NCBI GenBank assembly: GCA_028829895.1
Contig: CM054180.1
Location: forward strand, 98,082,135 to 98,146,134
Length of the DNA stretch: 64,000 nt
From: Sinotaia quadrata
Lineage: Eukaryota; Mollusca; Gastropoda; Architaenioglossa; Viviparidae
Direction of reading: 5' to 3'
Position 1 is the first letter of the stretch. Every line of letters begins with the position of its first letter. The notes below the pieces were generated by a model. The model did not search any database. It was not told the DNA's origin and saw only the letters and a list, made by a program, of their open reading frames with translations. Below, one piece after another: positions 1 to 11,300 of this stretch. The position numbers and the translations under genes are program-made.

Positions 1-700
1 AAGCACGCACATCATTCAAACTTTCTATTCATGTTGGGGTGAGTTCTCCCTCCTACCACCCCCACAGTCCCCCCCCCCCCCAAAACACAATCTTTTATAT
101 TTAGATGTATTTTTTAATAAGGAGTTGCTTTATGGAAACAGTTAATGAATAAGCAAGATAAAAATAAACGAACAGAGAAGCCCGTCTCTACAAATTGTCT
201 TCACGAGTATGAAAAACACGCGTTTAAACGCGGCACACGAAAAGCGCATTTACGGCGCCAGTGGCCCTCAAAAGACCGCTTCCTCCAAACCACTGCAGCA
301 CGCTAATTGTCAAACGTAAACTCCAGCGACTGAGTAGCGTGCGAGGCGTTGCTGAACGGAGCCTGATCTCGCTCCCGCTATAATCCTTTCCGATTCGCCC
401 GAAAGCGCCCCAAACCCGACATGTCTGCGCACAAAGACAATCCTCTGAATCGTTAGCACTTTTGCAAATGGACCGCAGAGGCGGACAAAACCGCGATTAA
501 CTGTTTTCTTCTCAGCACTTCAGAGCAGAGCGGGATTAAAGGGGTTGTGTGTCCGAGGAGAGAAAGGATCGATGCTATGTGGGCTATTGTGTTGAGCAAA
601 GTCAGTCAGATTGTTGTCTGAGCCCGCTGAGTAAATCAAGAAGCCTACGTTCAAAATCCTTGCGCTGTGTGTCCCCCCCTCCCCCCCGAGCCGAGTGATC
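1..700. other. Single-copy non-coding island with C-runs
   Basis: No gene is seen. Short C homopolymers lie near 69-80 and 672-686. From about 180 to 560 the sequence is GC-richer and non-repetitive, with homeodomain-type cores (CTAATTG near 303, GGATTAAA near 533) and a 14-bp perfect palindrome at 219-232. A regulatory role is only inferred. Confidence 0.35.
219..232. repeat. Perfect 14-bp palindrome
   Basis: CGCGTTTAAACGCG reads identically on both strands, with CpGs at both ends of an AT core. It lies in the GC-elevated island 180-560. It could be a dyad binding site or chance. Confidence 0.9.
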
Positions 701-1095
701 TATTGATTTGTCTTGGTTACCTTTGTATGCTCTGTTACATGTTTAACGTTTTCATAATAATTTTTTTATTATATATTATATATTATCATTTTCTTTGTAT
801 TTAGTAGTACGAAGGCAAGGTAATTATTCGCGAAAGTGTGTGTGGATCCATCCGCGTTTATATTTAAGTATTATTCTACTTTACCGTTTACAATCAATAT
901 TTTATTAATTCAGCATTATTTTACAGGCATTATGTGTTTACTTTTTTAACATTCTGAAAAGTGTATTTAAAATCATTCAAGTTGTTCATCATCAACAATT
1001 TATCATCATTAATGTGCAAGACTTCAAAGCAATAACGTGAGTCGATGTAGCATAATTCATAATTACTATTAGTCACAATCTTCAACAATTCAACA
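701..1095. other. AT-rich non-coding stretch
   Basis: AT-rich sequence with short TATA-type runs near 765-790. Nothing else is seen. Confidence 0.6.
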
Positions 1096-1099
1096 TAAC

Positions 1100-1325
1100 C
1101 ATTTACTTGATCCACACAGTACGGCATGTATTTCTTGATCCACGCAATACGGCATGTATTTAACCACTGGCTAAATAGTTCAGACATAATCAGTTCTTGA
1201 TTCATATAATACAGCCCTTATTTAACCACTCACACAAACAGCTCAGACATAATCATTTACTTGACCCATATAATACGGCCCACATACACTGATGCAACCA
1301 GCTCAGAGTTAAGCAGCACGGATGT
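1100..1325. repeat. Imperfect tandem repeat, unit about 60 bp
   Basis: The motifs cttgatccacacagtacgg, atttaaccact and cagctcagacataatca recur about three times with substitutions and gaps. This is an old, diverged local duplication. The short open frames across it are not convincing genes. Confidence 0.7.
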
Positions 1326-1596
1326 AAACATCGACTTCTACACATCAAATTTAACCAGTATCTCTCATACGTTAAGTACAGTCGATTACGTCTGCTCACT
1401 TCAAACGCTCTTTAGGAAGTGTCTGAAAGTACCAAACACTCAAAAGAATAAATGGTAATACTTATGACAAGTATAATCTAACTTTCTACCATTTATCAGA
1501 TAGATAGGGATAAATTTAACTTTTTCTTTTTTACACGTCAAGCATTTCAGAATTTGTGTGGTTAGACCTAGGTATGATCTACTGCACAACAGTCTA

Positions 1597-2140
1597 GTAA
1601 AACAGGCACGTGTTAATTACTATGTGTGGTAAAACAGGCACATGGGAATTACTATGTATGGTAAAACAGGCACGTGTTAATTACTATGTATGGTAAAACA
1701 GGCACGTGTTAATTACTATGTGTGGTTAAACAGGCACGTATGAATTACTATGTGTGGTAAAACAGGCACGTGTTAATTACTATGTTTAGTAAAACAGGCA
1801 CTTGTGAATTACTGTCTTTGGTAAAGCAGGCAAGTGTGAATTACTATGTTTGGTAAAACTGGCACGTGTGAATTACTGTCTTTGGTAAAGCAGGCAAGTG
1901 TGAATTACTATGTTTGGTAAAACAGGCACTTGTGAATTACTATGTTTGGTAAAACAGGCACTTGTGAATTACTATGTTTGGTAAAACAGGCACTTGTGAA
2001 TTACTATGTTTGGTAAAACAGGCACGTGTGAATTACTATGTTTGGTAAAACAGGCACGTGTGAATTACTATGTTTAGTAAAACAGGCACGTGTGAATTAC
2101 TATGTTTAGTAAAACAGGCACGTGTGAATTACTGCACGAC
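1597..2140. repeat. Minisatellite, 32 bp x 17, E-box bearing
   Basis: The anchor gtaaaacaggca recurs every 32 bases from 1597 to 2109, giving 17 units with no net indel. Units differ mainly in the segment after ggca. Nine of the 17 carry CACGTG, an E-box recognised by bHLH factors of the Myc/USF/MITF type; the rest carry CACTTG, CAAGTG, CACATG or CACGTA. Confidence 0.95.
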
Positions 2141-2177
2141 AATCTACACGTCGTACGCTGCTTACGCGAACTTAGCA

Positions 2178-2360
2178 AAACAATTATATGTGTCAAGACA
2201 GAAGTGTGACGAACTGCACAACAATTATGTGTATCAAGACACTAGTGTGACGAACTGCACAACAATTATGTGTGTCAAGACACTAGTGTGACGAACTGCA
2301 CAACAATTATGTGTGTCAAGACAGAAGTATGACGAATCGCACAACAAATTATGTATCAGA
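2178..2360. repeat. Minisatellite, 41 bp x about 4
   Basis: The unit begins caacaattatgtgt and ends gtgtgacgaactgca. Four units are present, the last ones diverging. It sits directly between the 32-bp array and dispersed repeat copy A. Confidence 0.92.
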
Positions 2361-3680
2361 ACAGATAAAGGAAGAATGGACTTAAGAGTATTTTGTAAAT
2401 GTTTGCTATTGATTTATGATTTGAATTGGAGAATTGGACCATTATTTCTATGTTCATTAATTTAACTACATAGTACATTATACTTGTGAATTTTGATCAT
2501 AACTGTATTTCTTATGCTGTGTGTGTGTATTGGGCTAATGATAATGTTGCAGGATTTGTAAGTTGAGAATATATGTAAGAGAGAAAGGAGTTTAGAGATG
2601 AAATATGCCTGACATTTAGTGCTGCCTTAATTTGACTTTTGCAGGCAGGCCTTTTTGTTTTACTTTTGTCGCGTCATACTTCAGTGACTACTGTGCTCTA
2701 CTAGATTATGTTGATGTGTGAATCCTGCATAGTCAGCAACTTATCAGTAAAACGTTTTGCTGTAAGTTGATTCATGTGAAATCTGTTCGAATACCACTCT
2801 GATGTAAATTGTGACTTGAGTTTGATCTCGAGAATTCATGAAGATTATTTTGAATGTTCTTCATGTTGTGTTCAGTAAACGCACAGAGAAAATCAAGAAC
2901 ATTCCTCCTGATGTGCTTGATAGCACATGTGAAATTCAGGACAATTCTCTACTGCATGCTTGGAGTGTGCATCAAAGATTCTGGAACAGTTGTGTAATGT
3001 GTCTCTAGAAGGGACACCTGGGACCTCACCTAAATATGAAAGGCAGTGACTTGTTGCAAACTGAGTAACTGTGAAACACGTGCCGGTGACAGCTGCCATC
3101 TTTGAACAGGTTATGTGCATTGACTTTAATTATTTCTCTGAAACTCTTCTCTTATTTCCATGATGATATCCATGAACTTGATTATATATTTATGTTATTG
3201 ACTGCTTATGTCTATGCTAGGATAAACTGAATGATTGTCCAGTATTAATTGAACGTTGTTGTGAAGTGATGTAAATATCAATCTTCTTTTGATTATATTC
3301 ATGTGTTGTATGTTTGATTGTTGATTTAATAAATTTATTGTTAAATTTACTGACTTCCTTACACATATTGATAACCTTATGTTGGAGAAGAAAGTGGGTG
3401 GAAGGGGGCTTGCTAAATGTAGATTAAAAGACGTTATTATCTTCTTTTTTTGTAAGAAGTTTTTCACCTACGGAAATTGTGCGACGGTAAATGTTTAATG
3501 TTGTGGCAGAGATAAAACATTTACAACGCCTCCATATCCGCAAAGTGAGAGAGGTGAGTGGTGTCTTCTGGAGAATTATTAATAACCTAAATTAAGATTC
3601 TCATCACTTGTAATTGGTATGGATGATTAAATAATAATATTAATCATAATCATTAATTAAGTGGCGTTGGCGTCACAGAT
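2361..3680 (+). mobile_element. Dispersed repeat family, copy A (about 1.3 kb)
   Basis: The same sequence, diverged but collinear, is found at 51445-52590 on this strand, and its last third at 17210-17558 on the other strand. Shared landmarks in order: aaaggaagaatggactta, gttgcaggatttgtaa, caacttatcagtaaaac, tgaatgattgtccag, aagtgagaga, gaattattaataa and, with copy C, ttggcgtcaca at the 3' end. No open frame of transposase or reverse-transcriptase length is present, so it is probably a non-autonomous element or a remnant. The class is unknown; no convincing terminal inverted repeats were found. Confidence 0.8.
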
Positions 3681-4090
3681 ATTAATGAACCATGTTCTAA
3701 TCAGGTATTAATCAGTCAAGTTAAGGTGTTAATTAGGCTTTGAACTTAAATAAAGTATTAATCAGCCATATAACCAAACATTTTAAAAAGAATTACAAAA
3801 TTTATTTGGCGTGTTGTTTTTCATCATCATTACAAGGAGAAGAATCTGTGGTCACTACATGCTCGTGCCATTAAAACTAAAAAGTTTTACCTGAAGTAGG
3901 CTGAATTTGGGGAACGAAAAACAAAAACAAAACAAGAAACCTTTGCACAATAAAGAATCACCACTCCATGTGCGGTTAATCTCCCTATCAGCCACACACC
4001 CACTCTTCTGTCTTCCAGATCAATCTGTCAATATGTGCTAAACTTCTGGCAATAAAGCAGTCTCGGATGGATCTACTTACTTTGACTGGC
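3681..4090. other. AT-rich non-coding stretch
   Basis: Contains loosely repeated aatcag.tattaatcag motifs near 3700-3770. No gene signal. Confidence 0.55.
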
Positions 4091-4094
4091 AATC

Positions 4095-4325
4095 TCCCCA
4101 CCCCACCCCCAGTCTTTTCCGCTCTCTCCTTTCTCACTGTTCGTTCTCTCCTCTCTTTCTCTCGCCCTCCCTCTCCTTTCTCTCACTCTTCTCCCTCTTT
4201 CTCGGTCATTTTGACATTTTCTTCTCTCTCCTTTCAACCTCCATCTCTCTATTCTTTCTCTCTTTCTATCTCTCTTGTTTCTCTTTCAATCTTCTTCTGC
4301 TCTCGTCTCTCGTTCTGTCTTCAGG
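4095..4325. repeat. Polypyrimidine (CT-rich) tract
   Basis: About 230 bp almost entirely of C and T (tctctc, ctttctc runs). The open frame through it is a low-complexity artefact rich in S, F and L. Such tracts can adopt triplex structure. Confidence 0.9.
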
Positions 4326-4329
4326 AAGA

Positions 4330-5054
4330 ATAGGCGCGAGGATGGCTCGTGCGTCTCAATAACAGACAGTGATTTGGCGCACGCCGCCTAATGAAGAATT
4401 TGTTTTACTTGGCTTAACTCGTTAGGATGCTCTCCCTTGTTCGCACGCAGCATGTTTGAAAAACAGACGATCGATGTCAGAACGGAATGCCTCCCAGTTT
4501 TCCCAACTGATCCTTTTCTCTCGATTTGCTGAAGCGTTTGTCTTTCCTCCCCTGCCTCCTCCTCCCTGTGCTTGGTTTTATTTCAATTTTTGTTTTAAAA
4601 TAAAGGAAAGAAAAAAATTATAACAGCCATATACCTCATAACACCCCAGCCAACTTCTGTCCCAAATTAATCGCCAAGGCACAGTTGTATCCTTCCACCT
4701 CTCCCTCCCTCCCTTCCTCCAACTTCAACTTACCGTAACCATAGAGAAATTGCTTGACTTATTTTCAACTTAGTATGGAATAAAAAATAAAAATCTTTAG
4801 AAGTTAACTGAAACTTAGAATGAAATAATGCAAAATGCTTCTGAACTATTTCATTTAATGGATTGATTACGTTTCCTACTATTGGATGAGATAGGAAACA
4901 TTAATAGAGAAGAAAGGCGTGTCACTGACTACACTGAAGTAATACATCATCATAATAATAAACGTTCAGTAAGGAGTCACCATTAATGTAGATATCGCGA
5001 TACAAATAGTGTGTAAATATCTCGAGTAAATAAATAACTTTTAATGAATGAAAT
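4330..5054. other. Single-copy non-coding DNA
   Basis: A moderately GC-rich segment (4330-4520) is followed by pyrimidine-rich and then AT-rich DNA. No coding or RNA signal. Confidence 0.5.
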
Positions 5055-5131
5055 TATACTAAAATCAGTAAATTAGGAATAAATAAAAATCATGAATTTA
5101 TACTAAAATCAGTAAATTAGGAATAAATAAA
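5055..5131. repeat. Tandem duplication, 44 bp x 2
   Basis: tatactaaaatcagtaaatt recurs at 5055 and 5099, the two copies being almost identical over 33 bp. Probably a recent local duplication. Confidence 0.9.
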
Positions 5132-6856
5132 TGCAACAGTAGATGTTGATATCGCGTACCACACGCACACCAGACAGGATGACAGATAGATGGTGGCTCG
5201 CCCCCATTCACACTCAATCATGCTTAGACAGGAGTAGACACATGACAAAATAAAAAGAAGAGTAGATGCAACAACAACAAAGAATGAGACTATTTGTTGC
5301 TTAAAGAAATTACATGAGATTTATTTTGACACGTTCTGATTGTTAAATAAATTTTCTTATGAGGCATTCACACCCTGTAGGCTTGTCTTATTTGTTAAAT
5401 TGCCACATTTGTGGGATAAATCTACTTATAGCGAGGAATGCAAAATTCAAAACATACACTACAAGAAAATGAAGAGAGATTCCTGTTGAAAAGCTTATGA
5501 CATTCACCCACCTCAACCATATGTGGAGGAAAATTACTGTAAATTAAACAAAAAACAGCTGTGGGTAAAATGACTTAAGTTTTCACAAATGCCTATTAAA
5601 ATGTTAACAATCAATCAATACTTATGTGCATAAAGACCCAGGTGTCAATTCCCATGTTCCCAGAAATTTTAAGTTTTTTTATGTAATTCCCCTCAAGTAA
5701 TACACATGTACAGACACATGAAAATAACAATCAATGTCCTTGTTTACACAGAGATGTGCTTGATCTTTCGAAGAGGAAGAGAAATAATGTTTTAAACCAG
5801 GCCTACCACTTATCAGGACAAAGTATGTACTTGTGGGTAACTAAACAGAAAAATGCTTCATCACTACGGAGAGTAACTGTCTATTGTGTACAGAGGTGAA
5901 CTTCTTGACACTTCATTATAAAACTTTCTCTTTTACAGATACGTTTTCTCTCTTCATATACTTTTTGATTTTGTGTGTGGGTTGGATGTCACAAAATGCC
6001 AATTATTAAGTCAGTAAATTACCATGAAATAAAAGAATGAGTAAAAATAAATATTAAAGAATAGTTTTTTTTAAAAAAAAAAGAAAAACTGGCAAATAAA
6101 GAAAATTAAAAAAAACATATTTACTTGTATTCTATAAATAAAATGAAAATAAGACCAGCACAATGTTAATTATCAGCACAATGTTAATTCTGTTTTATTT
6201 TTCAAAATATGAAGATAACAATTCACGAAGCAACAAAGCATATATATATTGCAAATATTATCATATATTATAATAGCTTTTAATTAATTTTCAATTTAGT
6301 TTGTTAATTGGTATTTCTTTATAACAGTAAAGACGTATTACAATGAAGTGGCAACAAAAATAAATTAAGGAAAATATTATCAAGCTTGCACCTATATTAT
6401 TTTATAATTTAAGCATTTCGAATTACACATCAGTTTTCAATTAATTTCAAATGTTTAAATTAAATTAAAAGAATAAGATAGTGAATTTTAAATATTTGCA
6501 AGCATTCCTTAATGATAAATAACAATATTTCTAAATTAATTTCAACTAGCAACGAATAACATGCACACTTACAAGCCCATACTCATGCACGCACACGTGT
6601 ACGCACACAAAAACACCTGCACACACATACATACAAGTATTATGCCACATTTTAGATGCCTGGTGTCGAAAATAAATGTCATGTTGGGCGAAAAGGCGCA
6701 TGTGTGTACATGTGTATACACGTGTGTAAATGTGAGATAATTAATGCTTATCCCCATTCGTTAATTACAGAATAAACAAAAGCAAAATGATCAGCAATTT
6801 TAAGTACAAACAATTCAACTAAATTCTTGAAATTCGTATTATATGTAATTTTCGAA
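5132..6856. other. AT-rich non-coding stretch
   Basis: Long AT-rich segment, with an A/T homopolymer pair near 6066-6085 and a CA/TG-rich patch at 6560-6735 (imperfect cacac and gtgtg). No gene is seen. Confidence 0.6.
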
Positions 6857-6996
6857 ACCATAATTATGTATGTATTTTCTGATTCCCCTGAAACTATAAT
6901 TACGTATGTATTTTCTGATTCCCCTGAAACCATAATTACGTATATATTTTCTGATTCCCCTGAAACCATAATTACGTATTTTCTGATTCCCCTGAC
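6857..6996. repeat. Minisatellite, 36 bp x 4
   Basis: ctgattcccctgaaac recurs at 6879, 6915, 6951 and 6983; the last unit is 4 bp shorter. Frames on both strands stay open through it, which is a repeat artefact. Confidence 0.95.
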
Positions 6997-7289
6997 AAAA
7001 TTTTATTCGAGTTTATTAGTTCAACACCGTTAATAGCTTTATTTCATACACTACATCGCCTGTAAGTGTACTTATCAAAAGATCAGATGGATCTTATAAA
7101 ACGAAACAAAAATAGCATGACGCTAGATCTAAGAAGAGAGTGGAGACTACGTTACATACAAGCTGAAAACAGGAAGACTTATAACAACAAAAAAAAAAAA
7201 CAAAAAAAAAAAAGGAAAAAATAGCAAACAATAAAAACACCCTCGCAATCTCAGACAATGTACTTTAAAAATGGGAGAAGAAATTAAAA
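6997..7289. other. AT-rich stretch with poly-A
   Basis: Unique DNA with an interrupted A-run at about 7188-7212. Nothing else is seen. Confidence 0.55.
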
Positions 7290-7720
7290 AAGTGATGGGG
7301 GATGGGGTGGATGACGGCATTACAAACGTCTGCTTCATCTCTGCGGAACCACATTTTGCTTCTGTGTCCATACTTCATTCGCCCGACCACTTTTGGGGTC
7401 TCCCTAACTCCCGAACTCAAACGGCCCATCAAACTCTTCCACTGATGATGATCCGGGTCACTTCGTCGCCAGCACGTGCAGCGCAAACATGCAAATGCGC
7501 GCGAGCTCATTTGCATCCAAATTCTTTGATTAAACCAGAACGCCAAGAAAGCGGCTGTCAAAGCAATTCGGTCTCCATTGTTTCCGAATCTGCCCTGACA
7601 AATTTTAGCCCTATTGTTGCACGTGCGTCACGACAGGCCGGCCAAGAAGTCCCGAGAGATAGAGGCAAGCTAGCCGCGTGCACCTCTATGCTCGAACGAA
7701 GCAAAACCTTGTGTATCTCT
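7290..7720. promoter_or_regulatory. GC-elevated single-copy island with POU octamer dyad
   Basis: Non-repetitive, CpG-containing DNA between AT-rich flanks. It holds an E-box CACGTG at 7473-7478, an inverted pair of POU octamers (ATGCAAATG at 7489-7497 and CATTTGCAT at 7508-7516) and a TCF-like CTTTGATTAA at 7524-7533. This clustering resembles a developmental enhancer. Its position, far inside the presumed intron of an Lmx1-type gene, suits that, but function is inferred. Overlapping open frames on both strands look non-coding. Confidence 0.4.
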
Positions 7721-8560
7721 ATGATCATGATGCTGGTGGGTACCATTGGCAATAGAGTTACTTCCCTTTCCTCTCGCGTAAGTAGTGCAATAAACTTAAT
7801 TAGAATATTGTTACAAATTGTAATAGTAAAGATTAGATTTAAAATAAAAAGAAGGAATTAATATTTAAAAACAGACCAACAATAACAACAGAAGATATTA
7901 CTGCTTGAAAAACCCAGACAGGCAAAGAGCAAATAAACAATAAGTGAGTTTAAAATTTTGTATTTAATTTCGGCATCTTACAATCAATATTAAGTACAAT
8001 TTAGTATTTTCCTATATAATTTGTAGTGAAGTCTTTAAAAAATTTTTTAAGGCCAGTAATCCATAAATCATGGAAGGCAACTGGCAAGATTTTAACACTC
8101 TAAAGCCCCTGTATCCCACCAGAGTGTTTTAAGAATCAATATGTATCGATACGATATTGTTCCATGCTACAGAGTAAACATTATATCAAATACATAATTT
8201 TACATCTATGCTATAGGCTACAGAGTAAACATTATATTAAATACATCAATTTGCATCAGTGTCCTGTGATATAAATAGACTACAGAGTTAACAAGAATTT
8301 CATACATACTAACTAATACGTAATTGTACGATATTTTCCCTTTTGCTATCAAACATATCAATTGCTTTATTGTAATTAAAGCCCCATGCTATCGAGAGTG
8401 CGTCATACTTATGCAGCTTAATTTCTTCAACAGAAAACATTTCACCATAGTAACTAGCAAGCCTCGTTTAGTATAGTCTATACTGCTGACAAAATCTCTG
8501 AAAAAAAAAATGAGGTGACTGCACATACTATAAGCAAATGCATACGCCCGATGCAATAAA
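7721..8560. other. AT-rich non-coding stretch with short duplication
   Basis: Within it, ctacagagtaaacattatat is repeated near 8168 and 8219, with a weaker third copy near 8280 (period about 51-61). Otherwise AT-rich and featureless. Confidence 0.55.
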
Positions 8561-8798
8561 GTTTTTTCTTCTTGTTGTTTTTTGCTTAAATGTAGCGAGC
8601 GTTGGAGGAAACGAAACACCCGACATGCACACCTGCAGAATGGCGAGAGCGCGCTCCGGTTAGGCGCGTCGAAGCGGGGCCTGTCAACCAAGGGGCGACA
8701 ATTGTGCGAAGTCGAACGCGCGACTAACTTGATCGCTCGGTGAAACTTATGGTCGCGGAAGTTGTGGCCGCGGATGAAACAATGACTGCTTTAAAACG
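8561..8798. other. GC-elevated single-copy island
   Basis: CpG-rich unique DNA (for example cgcgtcgaagcggggcc near 8660 and gaacgcgcgact near 8712) directly before a GC-rich tandem array. Candidate regulatory DNA or untranslated exon; no splice-supported coding frame is seen. Confidence 0.3.
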
Positions 8799-8985
8799 GA
8801 GGCTGTCGTTTGTCCCGGAGAGGTTTGTGCCAGGCGTTATGGATAGCAGTATTTCAAGAGGAGGCTGTCGTTTGTCCCGGAGAGGTTTGTGCCAGGCGTT
8901 ATGGATAGCAGTATTTCAAGAGGAGGCTGTCGTTTGTCCCGGAGAGGTTTGTGCCAGGCGTTATGGATAGCAGTATTTCAAGACG
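8799..8985. repeat. GC-rich minisatellite, 62 bp x 3
   Basis: Three nearly identical units (ggctgtcgtttgtcccgg at 8801, 8863 and 8925). Its GC-rich content is unusual among the arrays here. The near-identity suggests a recent origin. Confidence 0.96.
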
Positions 8986-9279
8986 AGCGTCCAAGAGCGA
9001 GACAGAACCTTGAAAATGGTGTTCCAGTGCACGATGGTCGAAGGTCAAGAAGACGCGTTTTTCAAATCTGCGATTGGGCGTGAACTGGTTTTAAACGCTA
9101 TAATAGTATAAAGGTTTTCAAACATCGGTAGATACTTATTTTAAATGAACATATCTCATTGTTAACAGCAATTGTATTATGCTGATGAAGGCTATTTAGC
9201 GGTTGTCGACTCTTGTACTGTTTTTATTTTGTATACCTATAAATCGTTTTGAATTTTCATGTTACTTTGTTTTTGTAAG
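8986..9279. other. Non-coding flank
   Basis: Unique DNA grading from GC-moderate to AT-rich. No feature is seen. Confidence 0.5.
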
Positions 9280-9560
9280 ACCGAGCTATGAAACAGTTAG
9301 TCAAATACAATTCCGAGCTATGAAACAGTTAGCCAAATACAATTCCAAGTTTTACAACAGCTAGCCAAATACAATTCCGAGTTTTACAACAGTTAGCCAA
9401 ATACAATTCCTAGCTATGAAACAGTTAGCCAAATACAATTCAGTTATAAAACAGCCAAATACTTTTTCTGAATTATAAACACTTGACCAAGTACAAATGT
9501 GATAATCTAATACAAAACAACTAACCAAATACAATTCTGAGTTTTAAAATGTTAATCAAA
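9280..9560. repeat. Minisatellite, 32 bp x about 6, decaying
   Basis: The unit carries gagctatgaaacagttag and ccaaatacaatt. Five clear copies are followed by degenerate ones to about 9560. Confidence 0.92.
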
Positions 9561-10294
9561 CAATTATTTTCACAGCAATGGTTTTAGGAAGGAAAAGGAA
9601 AAACATGGAAAAATGCTATTTAATAACTTGAACAAAATTTGTATTTTCATTCATGGTGTAATATTTTTGTTTCCTTATTTATTTGCTCTGTTGCTTTTCT
9701 GTCCTACTGTCTCTTTGCTTTTCATTTCCTGTATATTCCGTGAGGAAACGTAGCTTTTCGTTCGTCACATTGTGTATTCCGTATGGATACGTACTTTTAA
9801 ACACAATCTAATACAACAAAATAAACACAAACAATTTAATACAACAAATAAATGCAGCAACTGAGCGCAAGAACTAAAGATAAATTCAGAAATTAATACT
9901 CAAGAAAAAAACAACACTAGCAAATTTGTAAAAAACAAAACAAAAAAACAAAAAAACCCTCACACATTGGCCAGTTTAACAAAATATTGAATTAAATTTA
10001 GAAAAAAAAGAGAAACTAAAAAACTTTGGTAGAAGAAAGCACAGTTGTCGAGAATTAAGAAAACATAACCGAAGCAAAACAAAGCAAGACCAGAGGCGCG
10101 CACTTTTCTGCAAAGTTTGAATTTTGAACTTAATCACAATTTGCCAGCGCCAGTAGCAATAGGGCCAGAAAGGGGAGATTTGCTCATTTAAAATTATTAT
10201 TATGGTAAAGAATTTTTTTTAAAATTAAGAATGCCATCATTGGCTTTGTCAATTTCTTCTTAATTTTTGTTGTTGTTGAAAAGTAAAAGACTTT

Positions 10295-10296
<2 letters not shown>
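9561..10296. other. AT-rich non-coding stretch
   Basis: Contains A-rich runs near 9905-9960. A short imperfect direct repeat (cgtgaggaaacgtagctttt, cgtatggatacgtactttt) lies near 9740-9800. No gene. Confidence 0.55.

Positions 10297-10370
<74 letters not shown>
10297..10370. repeat. (AC)37 microsatellite
   Basis: An uninterrupted AC dinucleotide run of 74 bp, followed by acgcacgcacgc. Long CA/GT runs can form Z-DNA and are highly length-variable. Confidence 0.99.
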
Positions 10371-10372
<2 letters not shown>

Positions 10373-10879
10373 ACGCACGCACGCACAGATAGATTTTAGA
10401 ACTATTTCCATGATTTTAATGGCATGTATTTACTTAAATCTAGGTTTCTCTTCTCTTCGTTTTCTTTCCTTCTTTTCCGCTGTTTTAATGTAATATATTT
10501 AAAATATGCTAGTGTTTGATGTAACGGAATGGAATACGGCATTAAAAAAGCAATACTTAAGAAAGCAGTCAGAGTTATATTAGTCTTTGTTTAGACCACT
10601 AGCTCCCATTTATTATGCCCTTGTTGGAAAATAGCACGACCCTCAGAAAGGTCTGTGGAGGTGGGCTGGAATCTGTAAGCAGAAAGATAGTTTCAAGATA
10701 AGCAGTCCACACCTACATGCATCGTTAATGTTTTTTCAGAACTTTACAAATTCTTAGCTTTGTTTCCCTGTACACATCAGTTACTGTGGTGAAAGGGCTG
10801 ATGTAGTGAGCAATGGCGATGATGATGATGATATTACTGATGATGGTTGAAAAAAAAGTAAAGGAGATAAAACTACTAG
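10371..10879. other. Single-copy non-coding DNA
   Basis: Unique sequence with a short gat trinucleotide run (gatgatgatgatgat) near 10816-10831. No coding signal. Confidence 0.5.
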
Positions 10880-11300
10880 CCCGCGAAGCGGATATTGTTC
10901 TGTTTAAAATTTATCAGGCAGAGCGGAAGGAAAGGCGTTGAGGAAATGTGCACGTGCAACACCATCCCTCCCACAACAATTTTTTTCTCCCACCCGGACC
11001 CCATTCTGCTCATCGTCAAGCTTTTGTTTTGTCCTGCGCGCCAGTCAGGAGCAGGCAACTGTGCTCATTGCGGCTAGTTCTCTGAACACAACGTGCGTTC
11101 AGTGGCGCAATGTTGTATTTATTTTGTTTATTTGTTTCCAACGCGGGAAGCCACAAGGAGGAAGTAGAGAAAACTGCCTGTGGTCGGAAGTGCTCCTCCC
11201 CGATGCTCCCCCCTTCTCCCTCCCCCATCCAACAACTTTCTCTGTTGCAGGCAGTAAGTTTCGGATTTCACTACTTCATATAAATCCTGAACATTTTACA
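10880..11300. other. GC-elevated single-copy island
   Basis: Unique CpG-containing DNA with open frames on both strands but no domain or splice-framed exon. Candidate regulatory element or untranslated exon. Confidence 0.3.

Noticed and set aside
6857..6996. NF-kappaB-like GGGGAATCAG in each unit of the 36-bp array
   Set aside because: Lacks the required CC end of the kappaB consensus.
7188..7212. Poly-A as a retroposed gene tail
   Set aside because: No adjacent coding-like or SINE-like body was found on either strand.
7271..7861. 196-codon open frame on the plus strand
   Set aside because: No recognisable domain, no splice context, overlaps long antisense frames in a GC-elevated island, and its tail runs into AT-rich low-complexity DNA.
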